Below are positions 49,483 through 58,737 of a stretch of DNA of 62,226 nt, one piece after another. The translations under genes and the position numbers were made by a program. The notes under the pieces are model-generated. The model made no database searches. It worked only from the letters and a program-made list of their open reading frames with translations, and was not told the DNA's origin. The DNA lies in assembly GCF_012911845.1 (NCBI RefSeq), contig NZ_JAAXCU010000052.1:1-62226 (forward strand). The letters are read 5' to 3'. This DNA is from Bacillus sp. RO2 (GTDB taxonomy: Bacteria > Bacillota > Bacilli > Bacillales > Bacillaceae_I). Each line of letters begins with the position of its first letter. Position 1 is the stretch's first letter.

Positions 49483-50470
49483 CCTCATATCCCTCCTTGA
49501 TTTTTTCTAATATTTGTACGGCCATGTTTTTCTTTACCTGACCAACCTGTGCATAAAAACTAGGTTTATTGTCCACTTTGACAATGATAGGCTCATCTAT
49601 TTTCTGTTGTAATGGGAGTACATCGCCAATGGTTATATTTAATAAATCAGAAAATGATATCTCTGAATTTCCCAATTCAGTCGTTATCGTTAATGAGGTT
49701 GCCCGGATTGCTTTTTCGAGAGTTGCTATCTCGTGATCTTGCCTCACTTTATTTTTTTCTTCCATCCAATAGTGAGCAGATAATTTCGGAATCACCGGTT
49801 CCAAAACGACATGTGGAATACAGATATTAATCATCCCGGTTACTTCACCGATGGTAATATTCATAGATATGACTATTACCGTTTCATTCGGAGAAACTAA
49901 TTGCAAAAACTGTGGGTTCACTTCTAGATCCGAGAGAAACGGCTGTATTTCGGCTACTGTATCCCAAGCCTCGCCGAAATTCTCAATGGCTCCCTCAAAA
50001 AGGGTTGTCATAAGTCTTGTTTCTATTTCTGTTAAACTGTCCACTTTGTTAACTCCTGTCCCTTTTCCCCCAAGTTGCCTGTCAAGCATTGCATAGGTGA
50101 TGGTTGGGTTTATTTCAAGGACTACCCTTCCTTCAAGTGGAGCTACTTCAAATACATTCAGAATCGTCATTTTAGGTATCGAACGAATGAACTCTTCATA
50201 CGGTAGTTGATCAACAGATGCAACACTGATTTGTATGTAAGTTCTAAGTTGTGCAGAAAAGTAGGTCGTTAATAATCGAGCAAAGTTTTCATGTATTCTC
50301 GTTAAATTACGGATTTGATCCTTGGAAAAACGAAGTGCCCTTTTAAAGTCATAAACTTTAACCTTTTTCTCCTGATTTTCCTTTTTTAGCTCCTCGGCGT
50401 TCATTTCCCCTGTTGATAAGGCTGAAAGAAGCGCATCAATTTCACTTTGTGACATCACTTCTGTCGACAT
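49472..50470 (-). CDS. fliM: Flagellar motor switch protein FliM
   Basis: 332 residues from ATG 50470, the B. subtilis length. N-terminal CheY-P-binding peptide (EVMSQSEIDALLSAL), a CheC-like middle domain that contacts FliG, and a C-terminal SpoA domain. AGGAGG lies 8 nt upstream; upstream in-frame GTG/ATG codons overlap this site. Confidence 0.96.
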   Translation of the reverse strand: MSTEVMSQSEIDALLSALSTGEMNAEELKKENQEKKVKVYDFKRALRFSKDQIRNLTRIHENFARLLTTYFSAQLRTYIQISVASVDQLPYEEFIRSIPKMTILNVFEVAPLEGRVVLEINPTITYAMLDRQLGGKGTGVNKVDSLTEIETRLMTTLFEGAIENFGEAWDTVAEIQPFLSDLEVNPQFLQLVSPNETVIVISMNITIGEVTGMINICIPHVVLEPVIPKLSAHYWMEEKNKVRQDHEIATLEKAIRATSLTITTELGNSEISFSDLLNITIGDVLPLQQKIDEPIIVKVDNKPSFYAQVGQVKKNMAVQILEKIKEGYEDDE

Positions 50471-50507
50471 ATCCATCACCTCCTAATTTACATCGTTCTC
50501 TTGGTGA

Positions 50508-50939
50508 TTAGTTTTGAAGAAGAAAGGAGGTTGTATAGACTTTCACGATTTCTCCGTCCTGCATCACTTCATTTATTTTTAGTTGAATTTCCTCTTCCAG
50601 TATAGTCAGACCTTTTCCACCTTCAAAATCTGAAGCTGTCTTGTTGGCAATTTCGTGTATTACGATGTTTTGCACCTGGAAATCTCTTTTCAATAGTTCT
50701 TCCGTTGCTTTTTTGCTATCCGTTTGGACTTTCATTTTCAAACGTACATAGCCGCCACTTTGTAAATTTGTTGTTATTTCTTCAAAATCAACGGAGTATT
50801 TAATGATTTCATCAATGGTGGGATCTTCTGTTGATTTATCCGCATAAAATTTATCCACTGTAACGAGTGCAACTACTCCAATAAGTGATATACCAAGAAG
50901 GATAATGATCATGATATTTAGTAATTTATTGCGAAACAT
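50508..50939 (-). CDS. fliL: Flagellar basal-body protein FliL
   Basis: 143 residues, one N-terminal membrane helix (LNIMIIILLGISLIGVVALV) and a periplasm-facing domain that supports stator function. ATG 50939 with GGAGGG 8 nt upstream overlaps the end of swrD by 14 nt; a longer in-frame ORF inside swrD is rejected. Confidence 0.92.
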   Translation of the reverse strand: MFRNKLLNIMIIILLGISLIGVVALVTVDKFYADKSTEDPTIDEIIKYSVDFEEITTNLQSGGYVRLKMKVQTDSKKATEELLKRDFQVQNIVIHEIANKTASDFEGGKGLTILEEEIQLKINEVMQDGEIVKVYTTSFLLQN

Positions 50940-51144
50940 CTTTTTTACCCTCCAAATGTGTTCCATGATGCATGTGAGCATAGAACTCCTTGCAATACAG
51001 AATCACTTCTTCCATACTCTCTTTCACTATCACTTTTTTACCGTTATTTAAGGTAATCATCGTATCTGGTGTTTCTTCAACCTGTTCAATCAACCAAACA
51101 TTGACCGCAAATGGACGACCATTGAGTTTAGTTAGCTTTATCAT
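50926..51144 (-). CDS. swrD: SwrD/FlbD-family motor torque protein
   Basis: 72 residues, MIKLTKLNGRPFAVNVWLIEQVEETPDTMITLNNGKK..., the FlbD family. The B. subtilis protein (ylzI) increases flagellar torque and is needed for swarming. It lies between flgE and fliL as expected. The ribosome binding site is weak. Confidence 0.9.
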   Translation of the reverse strand: MIKLTKLNGRPFAVNVWLIEQVEETPDTMITLNNGKKVIVKESMEEVILYCKEFYAHMHHGTHLEGKKDVSQ

Positions 51145-51184
51145 ATCTATCGGGCCAAGTTATTCCCACTTAGCCCTTCCCCCT

Positions 51185-52666
51185 TTATCGTTTCAGGTTG
51201 ACGAGCTCTTGAAGTATTTCATCTGATGTCGTGATGATTCTCGTGTTCGCTTGGAACCCTCTTTGAGCTGTAATCATCTCCGTGAATTCTTCAGATAAAT
51301 CTACATTGGACATTTCGAGCGTCCCGGAAATAATAGATGCAGCCCCATTGTCACCAGGTCTGAACATTTCTTCAAGTTGAATTCCGTCACCGTTTTTATC
51401 CATTGTCCCTGAGTTGTTCGATTGTTGAAACAGGTTTTCCCCGATTCTTTCTAATCCAGCATCATTTGGGAACTTTGCTAACATTAGCTGACCTGCAACT
51501 TTTAAGTCTCCGAATTGATCGATAAAGTTCACTTTTCCATCACCGGAAATACTGAAGCTTCGTGCATTAGGCGGAATTTGAATCAGCCCAGGACTGCCGC
51601 TCAATGAATCTGTCCATGTAGGTTGCTGGATCATTTCCGCTTTAGCGATGAAATTCTCGAAAGTCTTGAAAGCTGTGTCAAGACTGGTTTTTACAGACTG
51701 TGCATAGCTGACGAGATTCGATAGGTCATTGATATTGGCTGTTGCCCCATTAGGAATTGGAATGGTCGGATCCTGGACAACAGGGTCTATCATTCTGTAT
51801 GCTATTTCGCCAGTTGCACCTATGAAACTATCAATTCCATTGTTCATGTTTTGAGCTGAAATTGTAAATGCGGCTCTTTGACCTTCATAGATATCGTTAT
51901 TAAAATCATTGAACTGGGTTGCTGCATTATCTCTAGCAGTTTCGGCTGCCGTTGCGGCCGCTGCCAGCTGAGGATCAGTACCTCCAGATTCCAAATTCGC
52001 CTTTTCAGCATCTTCAAATGTCCTTTGTGCCTCCAGGAATTTCATTGCAAGATCAAGGTATTTGTTCGTATCATTTCTGAAGTCTCTGTATTCATCGAAG
52101 AAAATCTCACCAGAATTCAATGCAGCGTTGGATGCAGCCATGATTTGATCATTTGGAATTCTCTTCTCCCCTGTTTCGCCAATCATGTACATACCGTTAG
52201 CGTTCACGATGTAGCCATTATTATCAAGGTAGAAGTTACCTGACCTTGTATAGTTCATAGCAACTGCATTGTTAATCGCCCCACCTAAGATTTTGTTGTC
52301 CCCGTAAGCAGTATCGCTATCCACATTCACTCTTGTCACGTCTGCAATGGAGGCTACTGCAAAAAAACCATCACCGGATAAGGCCAAATCTAGTGGTCGT
52401 GCAGTAGTTTGAAGAGACCCTTGAGTCTGGATAGTATCTATTGTACTGATCATGGATCCTAAGCCGATTTGCTTCGCATTAACTCCACCTTTACCTGCCG
52501 CTGGGCCACTTGCACCTGATAATTGTTGTACCATCATCTCTTGAAAAGTGGCTCTTCCTTTTTTAAACCCGTAGGTATTTACATTTGCGATGTTGTTTCC
52601 GATCACATCTAATTTAGTTTGAAAGTTTCTTAGTGCGCCGATACTTGAATACATGGAACGTAGCAT
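51185..52666 (-). CDS. flgE: Flagellar hook protein FlgE, enlarged
   Basis: 493 residues, against about 264 in B. subtilis. The conserved N-terminal rod/hook motif (NFQTKLDVIGNNIANVNTYGFKK) and C-terminal helix (AQRGFQANTRIITTSDEILQELVNLKR) are intact, so it is functional by sequence. Extra sequence lies at about 107-137 and mainly at 163-365, replacing a short loop: an acidic region, then an Ala/Gln/Asn-rich probable helical stretch (192-262), then Asn/Thr-rich sequence. This should form a large surface domain on the hook. No cysteines. Formerly called flgG in Bacillus. Confidence 0.92.
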   Translation of the reverse strand: MLRSMYSSIGALRNFQTKLDVIGNNIANVNTYGFKKGRATFQEMMVQQLSGASGPAAGKGGVNAKQIGLGSMISTIDTIQTQGSLQTTARPLDLALSGDGFFAVASIADVTRVNVDSDTAYGDNKILGGAINNAVAMNYTRSGNFYLDNNGYIVNANGMYMIGETGEKRIPNDQIMAASNAALNSGEIFFDEYRDFRNDTNKYLDLAMKFLEAQRTFEDAEKANLESGGTDPQLAAAATAAETARDNAATQFNDFNNDIYEGQRAAFTISAQNMNNGIDSFIGATGEIAYRMIDPVVQDPTIPIPNGATANINDLSNLVSYAQSVKTSLDTAFKTFENFIAKAEMIQQPTWTDSLSGSPGLIQIPPNARSFSISGDGKVNFIDQFGDLKVAGQLMLAKFPNDAGLERIGENLFQQSNNSGTMDKNGDGIQLEEMFRPGDNGAASIISGTLEMSNVDLSEEFTEMITAQRGFQANTRIITTSDEILQELVNLKR

Positions 52667-52708
52667 GTTTTTTCCCCCTTATTTTGCTTTCTTTTCTACC
52701 AATATTCT

Positions 52709-53362
52709 TTATTGTGTAATTTGTTGGATGGCTTCTAGAGGTATCTTTTTATCTGACAAGCGCTCATCAGTGACAGTGAGATGGATTTTTCCATCCTTTG
52801 TCAGTACAGAGTTCACCAAGACGTTTTCATAGGATTCTTCTCCTAAGCTTATGGTAACTTTTTTACCTATCAGATGACTTGCTGATAATAGAGAAGCGTT
52901 TCCGCCTTGAGAAACATCACCAGACTGATTCACCTTTGTGATTTGCTCTACGGTGATCTGACTTCCATCGTCCATAATTAATCTAGCTTTTCCATCTTGC
53001 ATGGAGATACTTGTGACCGTACCGTTCTTCATTTCGACAAATGGTTCGTCTTCCACCATATATGTGTGCTGCCATGTAAGCTCTGACCCTAGATACTGTT
53101 GCAAGGAGAGTACGTTCATTTTATTCTGGGTATCTATAAAACCTTCCATGCTCTTGTTCAAGTTCGCCATTTGTTCAAGGGATGAGAAGTTTGCCATCTG
53201 GGCTATAAATTCTCTGTCTTCCATCGGATTTAAAGGATCTTGATTTTGTAATTGGGCAATAAGTAGTCGAAGAAAATCGTCTTTTCCCATTACATTGTTT
53301 TGTTTGGATAATTCCACCGGACGGTTCTGAATGTAAAGATCAGATGAAATAGTATTTGTCAT
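52709..53362 (-). CDS. flgD: Hook cap/scaffold protein FlgD
   Basis: 217 residues: [43 protein letters not shown] is the family core. Required as a cap for hook polymerisation. The C-terminal third resembles the FlgD insertion/FlgN-like region seen in Bacillus. Overlaps fliK by 4 nt. Confidence 0.93.
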   Translation of the reverse strand: MTNTISSDLYIQNRPVELSKQNNVMGKDDFLRLLIAQLQNQDPLNPMEDREFIAQMANFSSLEQMANLNKSMEGFIDTQNKMNVLSLQQYLGSELTWQHTYMVEDEPFVEMKNGTVTSISMQDGKARLIMDDGSQITVEQITKVNQSGDVSQGGNASLLSASHLIGKKVTISLGEESYENVLVNSVLTKDGKIHLTVTDERLSDKKIPLEAIQQITQ

Positions 53363-54555
53363 GTTCTCTCACCTTCAGGGATTATTATTTCTAATTCTTC
53401 TAAAAGGACATCTTCAAAAGATTGATCGGAATCGTCTTGTTGCTTATCCTGCTTAAAAGATTGCTTAGCTTGAGCATTTTCTTCATTTGTTCCTTTATGC
53501 TGTTGAGTTAGTTTTTGATCATGATCTAAAAACACGACTTCAATTCTGTCAATACTCGCATTCGTTTGGGCAAGAGTTTGTTTTAAATTGGTCATTCCAC
53601 TTTCAAGAAGCGAAGCAGCAGACTTGGAATGTACAATCAATTTTGTGACTAAGCCGTTTTGGGTTTCTTGCAGTTTAATATGTAATGTTCCAAGATGTTC
53701 CGGGGCCAATCTTATTGTCATCGACTGGTTACCGTTTACTAGTTTTGTCGTTGTTTTAGACAAAATACCTTCTAGCTTTTGGATCAACTGTTCACGTGCA
53801 ACCTCATTTGTTGTTGTATCTACAACCCATTGAATAGTTGCCTGTTTTGGTTGTTGCAACATGTTTATGGTAACAGGACCGTTTTGTAGAAACGTTTCAT
53901 TATTTGGCACAAAAGCTGTTTTGGTAGTAGACGAATCAAATGTGGTTGGTTGTAAGGCTTGTTGCGTTGCCCTTATCACCTGTTCCACCTTCCCCAATTT
54001 GGAGTCTATTGCCTTTAAAAGATCCTGTACATTTGACTGTTCTTTAGTAGTTAATTGCAGTTCTGTCTTTTCATCAACTGACGTCATGTAGCTTTTTATA
54101 AACATCATCACTCTTTCTGAAACTTGAGTGAATGGTTGAATCAACTGTTTATCTATTTTCCCTTGAGAATTACCGTCTAGATTAGCAAAGAGTGACATCA
54201 TCGCCATTACATCTTCTAATAGATGGAAGTATTCTTTTGGAAGTTCTTTTGTATAAGGTGTATCTGACTCCATATTTCGCCATTCTTGAAGTTCATTTAG
54301 CAACGCAAGCTGCAATGTCAAGGTTTCATCCATTTCTTTAATCATTTTCTCAATGGTGGCATTTTCATCCTCTACCATGTCACTATTAGGCTTTGAAAGT
54401 GACAACATGGTGGAAAGGAGACTTTCAGACAAAATAAAACGGAAACTGTCCGATGTGTTTTCGGTAAGTTGCTCTGATTTTTTCACTCCGTCGATAGTCA
54501 TTTTATTGCTTGATCCGACAGAAGCAGAAGCTTCACCTGTTACAAAAAAGTTCAC
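53359..54555 (-). CDS. fliK: Hook-length control protein FliK
   Basis: About 398 residues. Low-conservation N-terminal ruler region and C-terminal Flg_hook domain (about 280-335, [19 protein letters not shown] ... [18 protein letters not shown]). It measures the hook and triggers the FlhB switch. AAAGGA directly abuts an ATG at 54564, so I prefer GTG 54555, 9 nt from it. A longer hook or a longer FliK might be expected with the enlarged FlgE, but length is set by the number of subunits. Confidence 0.87.
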   Translation of the reverse strand: MNFFVTGEASASVGSSNKMTIDGVKKSEQLTENTSDSFRFILSESLLSTMLSLSKPNSDMVEDENATIEKMIKEMDETLTLQLALLNELQEWRNMESDTPYTKELPKEYFHLLEDVMAMMSLFANLDGNSQGKIDKQLIQPFTQVSERVMMFIKSYMTSVDEKTELQLTTKEQSNVQDLLKAIDSKLGKVEQVIRATQQALQPTTFDSSTTKTAFVPNNETFLQNGPVTINMLQQPKQATIQWVVDTTTNEVAREQLIQKLEGILSKTTTKLVNGNQSMTIRLAPEHLGTLHIKLQETQNGLVTKLIVHSKSAASLLESGMTNLKQTLAQTNASIDRIEVVFLDHDQKLTQQHKGTNEENAQAKQSFKQDKQQDDSDQSFEDVLLEELEIIIPEGERT

Positions 54556-54578
54556 TTCTTTCATTCCTTTCTAAAAAC

Positions 54579-55154
54579 CTATTCATTATCGGCCAGTAGT
54601 TCCGTAAATCTTGCTGCCTGTTTTGGTTCTAGTTGTCCTAATATAGAAGATGTTTTCGATGTGCTTAATTCATTTAAGATCAGAAGTGCCATTTCTTCAT
54701 CCAGTTCCATCATGATTTGAGCCGCTTTTTTCGTAGACATACCTTCATATAGCTTTGCCAGCTCTTTGGTTGAAGACTTTATTTCTTGTTGTTGTTTCTC
54801 TAAATCTTCTATTCTACTATTCGCTTCTTCAAGACTTGCAACAAGCTTTGTAATCTCTCTCTCCTTTTCACTTACTTGCCTTTCTAAGAGAATGATTTCT
54901 TGAGAGGAATTGGAGTTGTCATTTTGTTTTGGTGACGCCCCTTCTTCTTCCTTTTTTTCTTTCTCAGTTGTCATCACTTCTTCCTTGGCTGGGAGAAAAG
55001 ATTGGGCAACTTCAAATACATTTTTCCCTTCGTACGTCAGATAACCCAATACAATGACAAGAGTGAAAAGGAGCGGAATGATAAACAAGTATAATAGCTT
55101 TTGCAGAAATGAATATTTTTCTTCTACTTCTTCTGATTGTTTTTCTTTTTTCAT
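54579..55154 (-). CDS. motE: MotE-type flagellar chaperone (YlxF)
   Basis: 191 residues: one membrane helix (about 20-42), a coiled-coil (about 90-130, EIILLERQVSEKEREITKLVASLEEANSRIEDLEKQQQEI) and a C-terminal MgtE-N-like domain (KLYEGMSTKKAAQIMMELDEEMALLIL). The family has been linked to FliG/MotE function in rhizobia and sits between fliJ and fliK in Bacillus. Exact role in Bacillus unclear. Confidence 0.85.
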   Translation of the reverse strand: MKKEKQSEEVEEKYSFLQKLLYLFIIPLLFTLVIVLGYLTYEGKNVFEVAQSFLPAKEEVMTTEKEKKEEEGASPKQNDNSNSSQEIILLERQVSEKEREITKLVASLEEANSRIEDLEKQQQEIKSSTKELAKLYEGMSTKKAAQIMMELDEEMALLILNELSTSKTSSILGQLEPKQAARFTELLADNE

Positions 55155-55161
55155 CGTTTAT

Positions 55162-55611
55162 TCACCTATTCGTGTGTTGCGAATATTGAAGAATGGAGAG
55201 TTCGTCTATAAATGTTGCCTCCACTTTAAGATCATTTTGCTTCCAGTAAAGTTTTTCTTTGGTATCCAACACTTCATATTTTTTACATTCCACCGATTGT
55301 TCTTTCAGTTTTTCTTCTTTAAGATTCATGAAAGCTCTCGCATGACTTACTTTTTTTTGTTGGTGTAGCAAGTTTTTTTCCAAGTTATCCATGAAAAATT
55401 GTTGCTGTTTAAGTGTTTCTATTGGTATTCCGCTTTGAAGGCTGACTTGAAGTGATTCATCTAATTGCTCTTTTTTCTTTAAAAGTTCGTATAAGGCTTG
55501 TCCTTCCGTTTCAAACTGTGAAATGGCTGTTTGATATTCAGAACTCGCTTGATCTTTCTCGGCTTTTTTCACTACCAACAGTTTCTCTAAACGTCCTTTT
55601 CTAACAGACAT
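55162..55611 (-). CDS. fliJ: Flagellar export chaperone FliJ
   Basis: 149 residues, predicted antiparallel coiled coil (RLEKLLVVKKAEKDQASSEYQTAISQFETEG...). Links FliI to FlhA. ATG 55611 with AGGTG upstream; an in-frame GTG three codons earlier overlaps this site. It follows fliI directly. Confidence 0.88.
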   Translation of the reverse strand: MSVRKGRLEKLLVVKKAEKDQASSEYQTAISQFETEGQALYELLKKKEQLDESLQVSLQSGIPIETLKQQQFFMDNLEKNLLHQQKKVSHARAFMNLKEEKLKEQSVECKKYEVLDTKEKLYWKQNDLKVEATFIDELSILQYSQHTNR

Positions 55612-55620
55612 GCCTAGCAC

Positions 55621-56934
55621 CTACTTCATTAAGTTTGTTAGTTCTTTTTTTGTATCAGCAAACTTCCAACTGTCATCAACTTCTTGTTTTAAATAGTTAA
55701 TGATGGCCGGGTAGGTTTGAATGGCATCATCAATTTCTCTGGAGCTGCCGCGCTTATACGCACCAATGTTGATGAGATCTTCTGCTTGGTAATATTTCGA
55801 TAGCTTTTCCCGCATGGATTCGGCTGCTCTTTTATGTTCATGATCGACGATATGATTCATTACTCGACTCACACTTTTTAATACGTTAATAGCTGGATAT
55901 TGTCCCTTATTGGCTAGGTCTCTATCTAATACGAAATGGCCGTCTAAAATACCTCGCACCGTATCAGCTATTGGCTCATTCATGTCATCACCGTCCACTA
56001 ACACAGTATAAAATGCTGTGATAGAGCCTAATTGGTTTGTACCGGTTCTTTCCAACAACTTAGGCAGCATGGAGAATACGCTTGGGGTATAACCTTTGGT
56101 AGTCGGAGGTTCTCCAACAGCCAAGCCAACCTCTCTCTGCGCCATTGCTACCCTTGTTACAGAATCCATCATGAGCATGACATTATAGCCCATATCTCGG
56201 AAAAACTCTGAAATGGCGGTTGCTGTATATGCACCTTTTATTCGCATAAGAGCTGGTTGATCGGATGTGGCTACAATAACAATGGACCTTTTTAATCCTT
56301 CTGGCCCAAGGTCACGTTCCAAAAAGTCCCGAACTTCTCTGCCTCGTTCCCCAATGAGTGCGATCACATTAATGTCTGCATGCGTGTTTCGTGCAATCAT
56401 GCCAAGAAGTGTACTTTTTCCTACCCCACTACCCGCAAAGATTCCTACCCTCTGACCTTTTCCGACTGTAAGCAGGCCGTCTATGACTTTTACTCCCACT
56501 TCCAACTCTTCTGTAATAGATGGCCGAGTCATTGGATTTGGTGGCGCCTGGTCTGTTGGGTATTTACCTAAGCCAACAGGTAATTCCTCTTCTGGATTTA
56601 ATGGTTTGCCCATTGCATCCAGTACCATGCCCCTTAACTCTTCACCGATTCTTATTTCTAAAGGGTTATTTGTCGCTTCCACCATACACCCAGGCCCAAT
56701 ATCCTGAATATCTGTAAAAGGCATTAAAATAACGTGGTCGTCCCTGAAGCCGACAACTTCTGCTTGAACGATTCTTTTTTTCTTTTTATGGATGATGATA
56801 TTGCATACATCCCCAATGGAGCTTTCAGGCCCTTTAGATTCAATCATAAGACCGATTACTCTTTTTACTTTTCCGTAACGCCTGTACGTATTCATTGTAT
56901 CTATTTCTTTCAGCAAATCTTCTACGGTCAACAT
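55621..56934 (-). CDS. fliI: Flagellum-specific export ATPase FliI
   Basis: 437 residues related to F1 beta. Walker A GSGVGKST (168-175), GERGREVRDFLE, Walker B VMLMMDSVTRVA. Drives export substrate unloading with FliH and FliJ. 2 nt after fliH. Confidence 0.97.
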   Translation of the reverse strand: MLTVEDLLKEIDTMNTYRRYGKVKRVIGLMIESKGPESSIGDVCNIIIHKKKKRIVQAEVVGFRDDHVILMPFTDIQDIGPGCMVEATNNPLEIRIGEELRGMVLDAMGKPLNPEEELPVGLGKYPTDQAPPNPMTRPSITEELEVGVKVIDGLLTVGKGQRVGIFAGSGVGKSTLLGMIARNTHADINVIALIGERGREVRDFLERDLGPEGLKRSIVIVATSDQPALMRIKGAYTATAISEFFRDMGYNVMLMMDSVTRVAMAQREVGLAVGEPPTTKGYTPSVFSMLPKLLERTGTNQLGSITAFYTVLVDGDDMNEPIADTVRGILDGHFVLDRDLANKGQYPAINVLKSVSRVMNHIVDHEHKRAAESMREKLSKYYQAEDLINIGAYKRGSSREIDDAIQTYPAIINYLKQEVDDSWKFADTKKELTNLMK

Positions 56935-56936
56935 GA

Positions 56937-57716
56937 TTACAACTCCACTCTCACAAGTTGCAAAAGATGTTCTTTTACTTCTTTCAACTGCGTATCAATA
57001 GAAACATCAATTCGTCCTGCAGTAGAATCAATCCAGCATCCATCATCTTGTAATTCCGCATCAGGAAAAATAATAAGTTCATATTGGCTATTGATGATAT
57101 TTTGCAATATTTGTTTATTCATCAGTAGATTTGGGTATTGGCTAGGACTTACATAGATTTTTATTTCCTCTTTTTCTTTGACTTCTTTAAGCGCTGTCTG
57201 AACCAATTTCGTAAAAGTGGAAGGATCTGAATTCAAGGAAGATCCAATAATTTTTTCTGCTACTTTTACACTAAGCATGACGATGGACTCGATTGAGCTG
57301 TCAAGTTTTTCGTGGTACTGCAATTTAGCCAGGTCAATTATGCGGTTAGCCTCAGTAAGCCGCTCTTCATATAATGCTTGTGCTTGTTTTTCACCTGCTT
57401 GAAATCCCTGTTCATGTCCTTCGTTATACGCTTTTTGCATAAAGAGCTCTTTCTCTGATTCCCAAGCTTTCTTATCCTCTTCAATTGTCTTTACGGCTTT
57501 TTGTCTTTCTAAGGCTGCCTGTTCCAAAATGTAGGCGGCCTCCCGATTTGCTTTTTCTATGGCATGATTGATGGATTCTATACTATGACCAAGTACTGTT
57601 TCCGCTTTCGTTTCCGATTGTTTTTTGTTGAAAATAGGAGCAACTTTTATAGAAACAGATTCCGTATTTCCTTCTATTAAAGAAAAAGATTTTATTAACT
57701 TAGACAATGATGTCAT
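56937..57716 (-). CDS. fliH: Flagellar export regulator FliH
   Basis: About 259 residues, acidic and charged, with a long helical region containing KANREAAYILEQAALERQKAV and AYNEGHEQGFQAGEKQAQ, and a C-terminal FliI-binding domain. The chosen start MTSLSKLIKSF (57716) overlaps the fliG stop by 17 nt; a TTG at 57707 has better spacing to the GGAGGAG in the fliG tail and remains possible. Confidence 0.88.
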   Translation of the reverse strand: MTSLSKLIKSFSLIEGNTESVSIKVAPIFNKKQSETKAETVLGHSIESINHAIEKANREAAYILEQAALERQKAVKTIEEDKKAWESEKELFMQKAYNEGHEQGFQAGEKQAQALYEERLTEANRIIDLAKLQYHEKLDSSIESIVMLSVKVAEKIIGSSLNSDPSTFTKLVQTALKEVKEKEEIKIYVSPSQYPNLLMNKQILQNIINSQYELIIFPDAELQDDGCWIDSTAGRIDVSIDTQLKEVKEHLLQLVRVEL

Positions 57717-58719
57717 CTCCTCCGCCACGAGCAATGACAATCTCCCCTGCTTCTTCAAGCTTTCTAATGATTCCTACAATTCTAGATTGAGACTCTTCAA
57801 CATCCTTTAAGCGAACAGGACCCATGTATTCCATATCGTCTTTCATGGTTTCTACCATTCGTTTAGACATGTTCTTAAACACAATCTCTTTGACCTCTTC
57901 ACTGGCAACCTTCAGTGCAAGCATCATGTCTTCATTTTCCACATCACGAATTACTCGCTGAATTGCCATGTTATCAAGCGTAACAATGTCTTCGAATACG
58001 AACATTCGTTTCTTGATTTCTTCTGCCAATTCCGGATCTTGAATTTCTAATGAGTCCAGGATGGTTCTTTCTGTACTTCTGTCCACCTGATTTAACACTT
58101 CCACGACAGAATCAATTCCACCTGTGTTTGTATAATCGCGAGTAACGGTAGTAGAAAGCTTTCTTTCAAGAATTTGCTCTACCTCATTTATGATCTCAGG
58201 AGATGTACTGTCCATCACTGCAATTCTCTTTGCAATATCTGCCTGTAATTCTTGCGGTAACTCTGATAAAATTTGTCCAGACTTTGTCGGTTCCAAGTAG
58301 GATAAGACAAGAGCAATCGTTTGTGGGTGTTCATTTTGTATGAAATTCAGAATTTGAGAAGCGTCCGCTTTTCTAGCAAAGTCAAAGGGCTTAACCTGTA
58401 AGGAAGAAGTAAGCCTTGTAATAATGGCTGTTGCCTGGTCTTTACCTAAAGCTTTTTCTAAAACGGTTTTGGCGTAACTAATCCCGCCTTGAGAGATATA
58501 ATCTTGAGCAAGGGCTATTTGGTGAAACTCTTCTAGAACATCTTCCTTGATGTGAGAATCTACTGTACGTACCCCGCTGATTTCAAGTGTTAATTTTTCA
58601 ATTTCTTCTTCTGATAAATGCTTGTAAACAGAAGCCGAAACATCCGGACCAAGTGAGATCAATAAGATGGCCGCCTTTTGTTTGTTTGAAAAAGATTTTG
58701 CCTGTGTTGCTTTTGCCAT
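57700..58719 (-). CDS. fliG: Flagellar motor switch protein FliG
   Basis: 339 residues, armadillo-like. N-terminal FliF-binding domain (KQKAAILLISLGPDVSASVYKHLSEEEIEKL), middle domain with EHPQTIALVLSYLEP, C-terminal torque domain with charged ridge (RSTERTILDSLEIQDPELAEEIKKRMFVFEDI). 18 nt after fliF. Confidence 0.97.
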   Translation of the reverse strand: MAKATQAKSFSNKQKAAILLISLGPDVSASVYKHLSEEEIEKLTLEISGVRTVDSHIKEDVLEEFHQIALAQDYISQGGISYAKTVLEKALGKDQATAIITRLTSSLQVKPFDFARKADASQILNFIQNEHPQTIALVLSYLEPTKSGQILSELPQELQADIAKRIAVMDSTSPEIINEVEQILERKLSTTVTRDYTNTGGIDSVVEVLNQVDRSTERTILDSLEIQDPELAEEIKKRMFVFEDIVTLDNMAIQRVIRDVENEDMMLALKVASEEVKEIVFKNMSKRMVETMKDDMEYMGPVRLKDVEESQSRIVGIIRKLEEAGEIVIARGGGDDIIV

Positions 58720-58737
58720 ATTCGTCTCCCTCTCCTT

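Noticed and set aside
50940-50981. Longer fliL start inside swrD
   Set aside because: GGAGGG with 8-nt spacing supports ATG 50939, giving the usual FliL length and placing the membrane helix at the N-terminus.
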